A stretch of DNA of 21,736 nt, taken from assembly GCA_964493125.1 (NCBI GenBank), contig CAZBMS010000026.1:1-21736 (forward strand). The letters run 5' to 3'. The notes below the pieces were generated by a model. It saw only the letters and a list, made by a program, of their open reading frames with translations, made no database searches and was not told where the DNA came from. A program made the translations under genes and the position numbers. The stretch comes from QGNO01 sp964493125 (GTDB taxonomy: Bacteria > Chloroflexota > Dehalococcoidia > Lucifugimonadales > QGNO01). Of the stretch, positions 15,412-21,736 are shown one piece after another (the stretch's first letter is position 1; each line of letters begins with the position of its first letter).

Positions 15412-18084
15412 TTGAAGAGTTCAAACGATATAAGATCTGGCTTCTTAGAGTTCTTTCAAGGGAAGGACCATTTAGTCATGCCCAGTTCGTCATTAATACC
15501 TCCTCCTGACGACCCTACTCTTCTGTTAACTAGTGCGGGGATGGTCCAATTCAAACCTTACTTCCTAGGGGAACAAACCCCACCTAATCCCACCATGACC
15601 AGTGCCCAAAAATGCTTCCGCGTGACCGATGTAGAAGAAGTCGGGGACTCAAGCCATCTCACATTCTTCGAGATGCTTGGGAATTTCAGTGTGGGAGCAT
15701 ACTTCAAGGAAAAAGCTATCCAATGGGCATGGGAGTTTGTGACCGAGCGAATGGGGTTACCAAAGGAAAAGCTTTGGGCGAGTATCTATAAGGATGACGA
15801 TGAAGCAAAGGATTTGTGGTTAGCCACTGGCCTACCTGAAAAACGTATAAGAAGATTTGATGAAAAAGAGAACTTCTGGGGACCTGCAGGCAACGAAGGT
15901 CCATGTGGACCTTCTAGTGAAATTCACTATGATTTCGGTGGAGAATGCAGGATAGGTTTGCCAGAAGAGAAGTGTGGACCAAACTGCGAATGTGGAAGAT
16001 TTTTGGAACTATGGAATCTTGTATTCATGCAATTATACCAAGATAAAGATGGTGGAAGGTCTCCCCTACCAAAGCCGAACATCGATACAGGAATGGGTTT
16101 AGAAAGAGCGTGCCTAATTCTTCAAGGAGTTAATTCACTCTATGAGACTGACTTATTCAAGCCAATAGTAGACAAGGTTTGTCACATATCTGGGAAATCC
16201 TATGGGGAAGATGAAGAAACCGACGTAGCGATAAGGGTGCTTGCCGAGCACTCAAGGAGTGCCGCTTTTCTCATTGCAGACAGCGTGGTTCCAGATAACC
16301 AAGGCCGTGGATATGTCCTTAGGAGGCTAATCCGACGGGCTATCAGATTCGCCCGTAAATTAGGGCTTGAAACTGGAACAAATGAAAACCTTGATGATGC
16401 AACCAGATCCATCCTGGCCGCGATAGCTCAAGTAGTAATAGATCAGTCCAAAGAAGTGTACCCAAATCTTGGAGAAGGACGTGACTTCATACTCCGAGTA
16501 CTACAGCAAGAAGAAGAAAGATTTAGCCAAGTATACGAAACGGGAATGGCAATTCTAAATGAAATGCTCGATAGCACAACAAGCGGTTCCCTTAGTGGAA
16601 AGGACGCATTCGTTCTTTACGACACCTACGGATTTCCTTTCGAGGTAACGTCCGAAATCGCTCAGGAGCATGGCATTACGGTGAAAATGGCTGACTTTGA
16701 AAAGGAAATGACCCTACAGAGAGAGCGCGGCAGAGCGGCAAGTGGCTCCTTTGCTGGTCAATTCGATGCTCAACGCCAGTTTCAAAGCATGGGTATACAA
16801 GAAGTACAGTTTCTTGGCTACGATACAACAAGTTCTCCATCTACAGTCATAGGAATAATGATAGATGGATCACCTGTAGAAAAAGCATCCAAAGGACAAT
16901 CAGTAGAGGTGATTCTAAAAGATACGCCCTTCTATCCTGAAGGCGGCGGTCAAGTCGGGGATAAAGGCTTGATCGAAGGGAAGGGATTCAATATACAAGT
17001 TATTGACACCCAGTCACCAGTAGCAGGGATAATCGTACATTCTGGTAGCGTCCTTGAAGGCACTGTAATCAACGGTTCGGAGATTGTCGCTAGTGTTGAT
17101 GCAGAAAGGAGATTGGACGCCGCCCGTAATCACACTGCAACTCATCTGCTCCATGCAGCACTAAGGGTGGTTCTAGGCAATCATGTAAGACAAGCAGGCT
17201 CGCTAGTAACTCCTGAAAGACTAAGGTTCGACTTCACTCATGTAAGTCAAATGACTACAGAGGAACTGGAACAAGTCGAGAAATTAGTAAACTATCGGAT
17301 TAAATCTAACGTTCCAGTAGTAAAACGCGATACAACATTCAGAGAGGCTGTTTCACAAGGAGCACTAGCATTTTTCGGGGATAGATACGCAGACGAAGTA
17401 AGAGTAGTAGAGATAGCAAACGGTGACAGATTCAGCTTCGAAGTTTGTGGGGGCACTCACGTCAGAGCTACCGGAGACATCGGTTATTGCCATGTTACTG
17501 GTGAAAATGGCATTGGGGCAGGAATGAGACGATTGGAAGCAGTTACGGGAAAGGCTGCGGAAGCTCTTGTAAACGAACGAGCCGACTTGTTGAGGCGAGT
17601 CTCCACGCAGCTAGATACCTCGCCAAATAATTTAGAAGCTCGAGTCGCCTCATTGCTTACGGAACTATCTAAATTGAGAAAAGACATTGCTGCCACTGAA
17701 AGAGCAAGTGGGAGAGATCAAGCTGAAGCATTACTCAGCACTGCTAACGACATTAACGGATTCAAGCTTGTGTCAGGTCAAGTAGAATCCAACTCAAACG
17801 AGGCGCTCAGGGAACTGGGCGACTTGATAAGAGGAAAGTTGGTTAGCGGAGCAATAGTAATAGGATCCGTAATCAATGACGCTCCAATACTTCTGGTAAT
17901 GATAACGAAAGACCTTGTAAACAAGGGCTTAAATGCAAGCGAAGCCGTTAAAACAGGAGCTAAGCTTATAGGCGGAGGCGGAGGCGGCAGAGCAGACATT
18001 GCACAGGCTGGAGGGAACCTGAAAGCTCACCTTGAAGAAGGTCTCCAAGCCTCAGTACAAAGCTTAGCAAATCAGATAGAATGA
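15412..18084 (+). CDS. alaS: Alanyl-tRNA synthetase
   Basis: Charges tRNA-Ala with alanine and edits mischarged serine or glycine. The 890 residues are the normal length. The class II catalytic core starts RSGFLEFFQGKDHLVMPSSSLIPPDD-like and includes FFEMLGNFSVGAYFK and NIDTGMGLERA. The editing domain holds the zinc-site HTATH (His574, His578) and CGGTH (Cys679, His683). The C-terminal C-Ala domain ends with GGGGGGRADIAQAGG. All essential parts are visible. The start is TTG 15412, because homology begins immediately and an excellent promoter ends 38 bases upstream. No ribosome binding site is seen. The stop overlaps ruvX by 4 bases (ATGA). Confidence 0.97.
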   Translation: MKSSNDIRSGFLEFFQGKDHLVMPSSSLIPPPDDPTLLLTSAGMVQFKPYFLGEQTPPNPTMTSAQKCFRVTDVEEVGDSSHLTFFEMLGNFSVGAYFKEKAIQWAWEFVTERMGLPKEKLWASIYKDDDEAKDLWLATGLPEKRIRRFDEKENFWGPAGNEGPCGPSSEIHYDFGGECRIGLPEEKCGPNCECGRFLELWNLVFMQLYQDKDGGRSPLPKPNIDTGMGLERACLILQGVNSLYETDLFKPIVDKVCHISGKSYGEDEETDVAIRVLAEHSRSAAFLIADSVVPDNQGRGYVLRRLIRRAIRFARKLGLETGTNENLDDATRSILAAIAQVVIDQSKEVYPNLGEGRDFILRVLQQEEERFSQVYETGMAILNEMLDSTTSGSLSGKDAFVLYDTYGFPFEVTSEIAQEHGITVKMADFEKEMTLQRERGRAASGSFAGQFDAQRQFQSMGIQEVQFLGYDTTSSPSTVIGIMIDGSPVEKASKGQSVEVILKDTPFYPEGGGQVGDKGLIEGKGFNIQVIDTQSPVAGIIVHSGSVLEGTVINGSEIVASVDAERRLDAARNHTATHLLHAALRVVLGNHVRQAGSLVTPERLRFDFTHVSQMTTEELEQVEKLVNYRIKSNVPVVKRDTTFREAVSQGALAFFGDRYADEVRVVEIANGDRFSFEVCGGTHVRATGDIGYCHVTGENGIGAGMRRLEAVTGKAAEALVNERADLLRRVSTQLDTSPNNLEARVASLLTELSKLRKDIAATERASGRDQAEALLSTANDINGFKLVSGQVESNSNEALRELGDLIRGKLVSGAIVIGSVINDAPILLVMITKDLVNKGLNASEAVKTGAKLIGGGGGGRADIAQAGGNLKAHLEEGLQASVQSLANQIE

Positions 18085-18500
18085 GAACTATCGGTCTTGA
18101 TGTTGGCGAACGGCGAGTTGGGATTGCCATTTGCGATACGGCCGGAATCCTTGCAACACCCTATTCAGCGATAGAAAGAAAGAGTCTAGATCGGGATATT
18201 TTAGCAATAAGTGAAATAGCAGCCAAAGAGGAGGTCATGAGAATAGTAGTTGGTATGCCATTTTCACTCGATGGATCTGAGGGCTATCAAGCAAAAAAAA
18301 CCTTGATATTTTATGAGGCTATAAAGGAAGCGATTGCACCGATCCGTGTAGAGCTATGGGATGAACGGTTTAGCACTGATGAAGCAGCTCGCAGACTAGC
18401 TGAAGCTGGAGTCGCTCCATCTCGAAACAAAGCTAGATTGGATGCATCAGCCGCAGCTGTAATTCTACAAAGTTATCTAGACACTAATCGAATGTCATGA
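18081..18500 (+). CDS. ruvX: Putative Holliday junction resolvase / pre-16S rRNA nuclease RuvX (YqgF)
   Basis: RNase H-fold nuclease of the YqgF family, implicated in 16S rRNA 5' end maturation and proposed as a Holliday junction resolvase. The 139 residues show GLDVGERRVGIAICD with catalytic Asp7, VVGMPFSLDG (57-65), ELWDERFST with Glu95, and LDASAAAVIL with Asp121. Length and acidic triad are typical. It overlaps alaS upstream and aroE downstream by 4 bases each, implying translational coupling. alaS-ruvX adjacency is common in bacteria. Confidence 0.94.
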   Translation: MRTIGLDVGERRVGIAICDTAGILATPYSAIERKSLDRDILAISEIAAKEEVMRIVVGMPFSLDGSEGYQAKKTLIFYEAIKEAIAPIRVELWDERFSTDEAARRLAEAGVAPSRNKARLDASAAAVILQSYLDTNRMS

Positions 18501-19345
18501 CCGAACAAATGGACCGTGTATTAGGGATTATCGGGTACCCTATTAGCCATTCAATATCGCCTATATTTCAACAAGCTGCTCTGAATTACCTCGGTATTGA
18601 AGCAAAGTATTTGGCTTGGGAAACCCCGGCAAGTAACCTGTCGGAACGCATAAATTCTCTAAAAGAATCTCCAGTAATAGGTGCAAACGTAACAGTTCCT
18701 CATAAACAATCCGTGTTGCCCTTATTAAACGATCTATCTAAAACAGCTCGTGCGATCGGGGCTGTAAACACCATAGTAAACGACCAAGGTGTGCTATATG
18801 GACACAACACTGATGTCTACGGATTCATGAAAAGTTTGCAAATTGAAGCGGATTTCCACTCAAATGGTAAGAGTGCACTAGTATTAGGGGCCGGTGGATC
18901 AGCAAAAGCAATCGTCTATGGCTTGTTAGGGGACGGAATCAAAAAGTTGGTCATATCAAACAGAACCCCAAGTCGGGCAGTTCAATTGAAAAAGGAATTA
19001 GGGAACCCAGAGAATGTCTTAGTCGCTATGCCCGAATCCACCGATATGCTGCATCACCATGACTTAATAGTAAACTGTACTACACTCGGGATGAAAAACG
19101 GTCCAGGAGAAGATAAATCGCCGATTTCCCTACAACACATATCCGAGACCTCATTGGTTTACGATCTTGTGTACAACCCACAAAAAACTCCATTAATTAA
19201 TCAGGCAATGGAGATCGGTGCACAGGCCATTTCTGGTCTAACTATGCTCATTTACCAAGGCGCTGAGGCTTTCCGCTTATGGACCGGCATTAACCCTCCA
19301 ACAGACGTGATGCTTCAAGCGGCCGAGAAGGCACTTAAAGGATAA
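18497..19345 (+). CDS. aroE: Shikimate dehydrogenase (NADP+)
   Basis: Reduces 3-dehydroshikimate to shikimate in aromatic amino acid synthesis. The 282 residues show substrate-binding GYPISHSISP (13-22), ANVTVPHK with catalytic Lys70, GAVNTIV (88-94), HNTDVYGF with Asp106, and the NADP loop VLGAGGSAKAI. Length is normal. It starts within the end of ruvX (ATGA overlap), so it depends on alaS-ruvX translation. aroC follows after 115 bases with its own candidate promoter. Confidence 0.96.
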   Translation: MTEQMDRVLGIIGYPISHSISPIFQQAALNYLGIEAKYLAWETPASNLSERINSLKESPVIGANVTVPHKQSVLPLLNDLSKTARAIGAVNTIVNDQGVLYGHNTDVYGFMKSLQIEADFHSNGKSALVLGAGGSAKAIVYGLLGDGIKKLVISNRTPSRAVQLKKELGNPENVLVAMPESTDMLHHHDLIVNCTTLGMKNGPGEDKSPISLQHISETSLVYDLVYNPQKTPLINQAMEIGAQAISGLTMLIYQGAEAFRLWTGINPPTDVMLQAAEKALKG

Positions 19346-19370
19346 ATGGTGAATCCAAAGGTGCTACTGG

Positions 19371-19399
19371 TTGAAGGTTAGACGCAATAATCCTAAAAT
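19371..19399 (+). promoter_or_regulatory. Candidate promoter of aroC
   Basis: TTGAAG (19371-19376) and TAAAAT (19394-19399) are separated by 17 bases, in the 115-bp aroE-aroC gap. The leader would be about 55 bases. Confidence 0.5.
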
Positions 19400-19460
19400 G
19401 AAGTATCAGTCTGTCTAATTTTTAAGATAAAAAAAGATATATTATTAAGGGAATCGATAT

Positions 19461-20675
19461 ATGTTCAGGTATTTCACAGCTGGAGAATCGCATGGGAAAG
19501 GACTTACAGTTATAGTTGAAGGTCTTCCAGCTGGTATCCCCATTAGCGAAAATTTCATACTTAACGATATGGGTCGCCGTCAACAAGGTTACGGAAGAGG
19601 ACCGAGACAACAGATAGAACAAGATAGAGCAGAAATTCTGTCTGGAGTACGTCACGGGTACACACTTGGAAGTCCAATTGGAATGTGGATCGAAAACCGA
19701 GACTTTGCTAACTGGACAGAGTCGATGGCCATAGATCCTGTTAGCGAAGATGCAAAAATAAGAAGGGTTACTCGTTTGAGGCCCGGGCATGCTGACTTTC
19801 CAGGTATTATGAAATACGGACATCACGACGTTCGCAACATTTTGGAGAGAGCCAGCGCACGGGAAACAGCTGCACGGGTAGCGGCAGGAGCTCTGGCTCG
19901 TCGTTTCCTCGAAGAATTTGGAGTATCGATACATAGTCACGTGGTTTCAATCGGAGACGTGAAAGCTAACGTACCCGAAAAAATCGACTGGGATGCAGTT
20001 GAATCGTCGCCAGTCCGATGTGCTGATAAACAAGCCGAAGCAGATATGATTAAACATATCGACAATGCCCGTGACACTGGAAATACAGCTGGCGGAGTCT
20101 TCGAAGTTGTAGCAGAAAACGTGCCAGTTGGCTTAGGAAGTCACATTCACTGGGATAGAAAATTAGATGGATTGATCGGTCAAGCTATGATGAGCATAAA
20201 TGCCGTAAAAGGCGTTGAGATAGGGCACGGTTTTGCGAATACTGAGAAGCCTGGTTCGGAAGTACACGACATAATTGAGCCCTGGAACGGTGACAGGAGA
20301 CCATTCCATCACATTACAAATAAGGCTGGTGGAATCGAAGGTGGAATGAGTAATGGAGAGCCAGTCATTGCCCGAGTAGCCCTGAAACCCATATCTACCC
20401 TTAGTAAACCCTTACCTTCAGTTGACCTAGCGACTGGGAAACGAGTCAAAGCCCACTACGAAAGAAGTGATGTATGCCAAGTCCCTCCAGCGTGTGTAAT
20501 AGGGGAATCGACAATGGCCCTTGTATTGGTCGGTGTTTTTCTGGAAAAGTTTGGTGGGGACCATCTTCAAGAAACTTTGCACAATTTTAACGGGTTCCTG
20601 GATGGGCTACAGCAATTCAAACCACTGGAAGATTCTTCCATATCGGACGAACGTCCTTCAGACGACGCCGTATAA
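19461..20675 (+). CDS. aroC: Chorismate synthase
   Basis: Last common step of the shikimate pathway: EPSP to chorismate, using reduced FMN. The 404 residues begin MFRYFTAGESHGKGL (His11), followed by MGRRQQGYGRGPRQQIEQDRAEILSGV, RPGHADFPGIMKYGHHDVRNILERASARETAARVA, GGIEGGMSNGEPV and the C-terminal CVIGESTMALVLVG. These are all three classical chorismate synthase signatures. ATG 19461 follows AAGGGA. Expression could come from read-through of aroE or from the candidate promoter in the gap. Length is within the range of the long bacterial type. Confidence 0.97.
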   Translation: MFRYFTAGESHGKGLTVIVEGLPAGIPISENFILNDMGRRQQGYGRGPRQQIEQDRAEILSGVRHGYTLGSPIGMWIENRDFANWTESMAIDPVSEDAKIRRVTRLRPGHADFPGIMKYGHHDVRNILERASARETAARVAAGALARRFLEEFGVSIHSHVVSIGDVKANVPEKIDWDAVESSPVRCADKQAEADMIKHIDNARDTGNTAGGVFEVVAENVPVGLGSHIHWDRKLDGLIGQAMMSINAVKGVEIGHGFANTEKPGSEVHDIIEPWNGDRRPFHHITNKAGGIEGGMSNGEPVIARVALKPISTLSKPLPSVDLATGKRVKAHYERSDVCQVPPACVIGESTMALVLVGVFLEKFGGDHLQETLHNFNGFLDGLQQFKPLEDSSISDERPSDDAV

Positions 20676-20693
20676 AGACAAACTTTCCATCTA

Positions 20694-20721
20694 TTGACAC
20701 TTTATCGCGAAATCTTATAGT
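20694..20721 (+). promoter_or_regulatory. Promoter of the Fur-family regulator gene
   Basis: Perfect TTGACA (20694-20699), 16-base spacer, TATAGT (20716-20721). It is 18 bases downstream of the aroC stop. An AGTATC half-site (20719-20724) overlaps the -10 and mirrors GATACT at 20740-20745. Confidence 0.65.
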
Positions 20722-20738
20722 ATCTTCGTGGCAAGCAC

Positions 20739-20753
20739 TGATACTTTATATCA
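20739..20753 (+). promoter_or_regulatory. Degenerate 7-1-7 palindrome at the regulator start codon (candidate Fur/Zur operator)
   Basis: TGATACTTTATATCA matches the perfect palindrome upstream of the metal-binding lipoprotein at 13 of 15 positions. It lies in the leader, 2 bases before the ATG at 20756, suggesting autoregulation. Confidence 0.5.
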
Positions 20754-20755
20754 TT

Positions 20756-21178
20756 ATGACTACTCAATTATCAACAAGCGATCTGATAGCCGCCATAGAG
20801 GATCTAGGGTACAAGATTACTAATCCTCGTCGGGATCTAATTAACCTTCTAGGGGAAAAAAACCAGGGCTTTACTGCAGAAGAGATAAGCAAAGAGCTGA
20901 TTCATGTCGGCAGGGCTACCGTTTACAGAACATTGCAATTACTTCTAGATGCCGGTCTAATTTGCAAGTTGGCCATGCCAGATATAACGCCTAGGTATGC
21001 ACTATCTAGGCTAGGCCATCATCACCACACCGTTTGCAACAAATGTGGGGCTATAAAAGAATTTCGCGATTCAACCATCGAAAGACTATTAAAAGCAGCC
21101 GAACCAGACATCGAAGGAAGCCTGGTTGGACACAGAATCGAGTTTTACATAATCTGTGAAACTTGCATAGAACATTAG
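20756..21178 (+). CDS. zur: Fur-family metalloregulator, probably Zur
   Basis: Zinc- or iron-responsive repressor of 140 residues. The winged-helix DNA-binding domain (about 6-80) contains GYKITNPRRDLINLL, FTAEEIS and the recognition helix RATVYRTLQLL (53-63). The dimerisation domain has two CXXC pairs for structural zinc (Cys94/Cys97, Cys134/Cys137) and a HHHH cluster at 88-91 plus His126 and His140 as possible sensing ligands. Fur, PerR and Zur are hard to separate by sequence. Zur is favoured because the next gene is a ZnuA-like zinc-binding lipoprotein with a shared operator. No Shine-Dalgarno is visible; a candidate operator fills the space before the ATG. Confidence 0.88.
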   Translation: MTTQLSTSDLIAAIEDLGYKITNPRRDLINLLGEKNQGFTAEEISKELIHVGRATVYRTLQLLLDAGLICKLAMPDITPRYALSRLGHHHHTVCNKCGAIKEFRDSTIERLLKAAEPDIEGSLVGHRIEFYIICETCIEH

Positions 21179-21224
21179 GTCCTAAATGAACCATTCATTC
21201 AAATTAAATACGAAATGCACCCTG

Positions 21225-21241
21225 TTGATACTTAGTATCAA
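21225..21241 (+). promoter_or_regulatory. Perfect 17-base palindrome, candidate Zur box
   Basis: TTGATACTTAGTATCAA: arms TTGATACT and AGTATCAA around a single T. The inner 15 bases have the 7-1-7 geometry of Fur-family boxes. It lies between the regulator and the metal-binding lipoprotein gene, 48 bases before the latter's start. Confidence 0.65.
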
Positions 21242-21288
21242 TACGATGGAGTACAAAAAGAACTGTAATAAAGAGAGGTTATACTAAC

Positions 21289-21736
21289 TTGAAGAAAATA
21301 TGTGCTCGTTCCATTAAACTGGCTCGTCCTGTACTTGCCATTTTTTGTTTACTAATAATTCTTGTCGGATGTGAACGAAAAGACCCGGATCCTGCTCCTC
21401 AAGACAAGATGCAAGTAGCAACCACAATTAACATTGTAGGTGATTGGGTTAGAGTCGTGGGTGGGGATAAAGTTAATGTGGATTCATTAGTTTCCACAAG
21501 CGGTGACCCACACACATTCGAACCAGGTGCACGTGAAATCACCAAATTGGCAGACGCAAAAGCAATATTCGCCATAGGCCTAGGTCTGGAGGCTAGTTGG
21601 CTGAATAAATTAATAGAGAATGCATCAAAAGACAGCTCCTCAATAATACACCTAGCGGAATCTGTTGACCCGATACATTGGGAAGATCATGATAAAGAAG
21701 CCGGCCACTCCGAACATAAAGATGAGGCCGAACATA
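21289..21736 (+). CDS. znuA: ZnuA-like zinc/metal ABC transporter substrate-binding lipoprotein (partial, C-terminus off the right edge)
   Basis: Extracytoplasmic metal-binding component of a zinc (or manganese) ABC importer. 149 residues are visible. A lipoprotein signal runs to lipobox LVGC at Cys28. The mature protein has the cluster 9 fold start (VATTINIVGDWVRVVGGDKV) and GDPHTFEPGAREI with metal ligand His75, then IFAIGLGLEASWL. The His/acid-rich stretch from His130 (H130, H134, H140, H143, H149) is the loop typical of ZnuA proteins, which supports zinc. Start is TTG 21289, with AGAGAGG about 10 bases upstream (21272-21278). No upstream in-frame alternative was needed. The zur-like gene ends 110 bases before, and a palindromic operator lies between. 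Confidence 0.9.
   Translation, partial: MKKICARSIKLARPVLAIFCLLIILVGCERKDPDPAPQDKMQVATTINIVGDWVRVVGGDKVNVDSLVSTSGDPHTFEPGAREITKLADAKAIFAIGLGLEASWLNKLIENASKDSSSIIHLAESVDPIHWEDHDKEAGHSEHKDEAEH

Noticed and set aside
17964..18000. GGCGGAGGCGGAGGCGGC-type short repeat in alaS
   Set aside because: This is the normal glycine-rich motif of the alanyl-tRNA synthetase C-terminal domain, not a tandem-repeat element.
19422..19940. 172-residue minus-strand frame opposite the start of aroC
   Set aside because: aroC is unmistakable on the plus strand; the antisense frame has no start signal or family motif.
1..21736. Search by eye for tRNA genes, CRISPR repeats, insertion sequences and prophage genes
   Set aside because: No cloverleaf-like sequence, regularly spaced repeat, transposase or integrase motif was found in any gap. 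Almost all sequence is explained by the listed genes.

Overview
The window looks like a chromosomal segment of a free-living bacterium with moderately AT-rich DNA. My best guess is a Chloroflexota member of the Dehalococcoidia/SAR202 type. That guess is inference from gene content: carbon-monoxide-dehydrogenase-like medium and small subunits, a class III CoA-transferase, a 2-hydroxyacid dehydrogenase, an M20 amidohydrolase, a shikimate kinase/3-dehydroquinate synthase fusion, and many TTG/GTG starts. No rRNA, tRNA, transposase, integrase, phage gene or CRISPR array was seen. Coding density is high and intergenic gaps are short.

Left part (1-6535). A malic enzyme with an N-terminal ACT domain runs off the left edge on the minus strand. 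A roughly 309-bp divergent region separates it from coxM-like and coxS-like genes (FAD and 2Fe-2S subunits of a molybdenum hydroxylase), but no large catalytic subunit is present. A TPP riboswitch with a strong downstream hairpin follows, then a thiamine ABC transporter: lipoprotein ThiB, fused two-domain permease ThiP and ATPase ThiQ. A 13-codon mini-ORF whose stop overlaps the thiP start may couple translation.

Middle part (6550-11122). A D-glycerate/hydroxypyruvate-type 2-hydroxyacid dehydrogenase and a CaiB/BaiF CoA-transferase lie on the minus strand, separated by a clear intrinsic terminator. A divergent promoter region then drives an M20 amidohydrolase and a TauE/SafE permease on the plus strand. 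This looks like a small-acid or amide catabolic neighbourhood with unknown substrates.

Right-middle part (11119-15269). Minus strand: fused aroK-aroB, a GNAT acetyltransferase with a probable leaderless promoter, and a zinc-binding MDR oxidoreductase. Plus strand: a HAD-type trehalose-phosphatase-like gene.

Right part (15346-21736). alaS-ruvX-aroE are coupled by 4-base overlaps. aroC follows with its own promoter. A Fur-family regulator, probably Zur, comes next, and then the start of a zinc/metal-binding ABC lipoprotein that runs off the right edge. A perfect 7-1-7 palindrome (TGATACT-T-AGTATCA) lies upstream of the metal-binding lipoprotein, and a degenerate copy abuts the regulator's own start codon. 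Together these suggest an autoregulated zinc-uptake circuit. Three shikimate-pathway loci (aroKB, aroE, aroC) fall in the window.

I see no clearly new defence or mobile system. The most interesting points are the candidate Zur operator, the large-subunit-less coxMS pair joined to the TPP riboswitch, the mini-ORF before thiP, and the mixture of Shine-Dalgarno, leaderless and SD-less starts.
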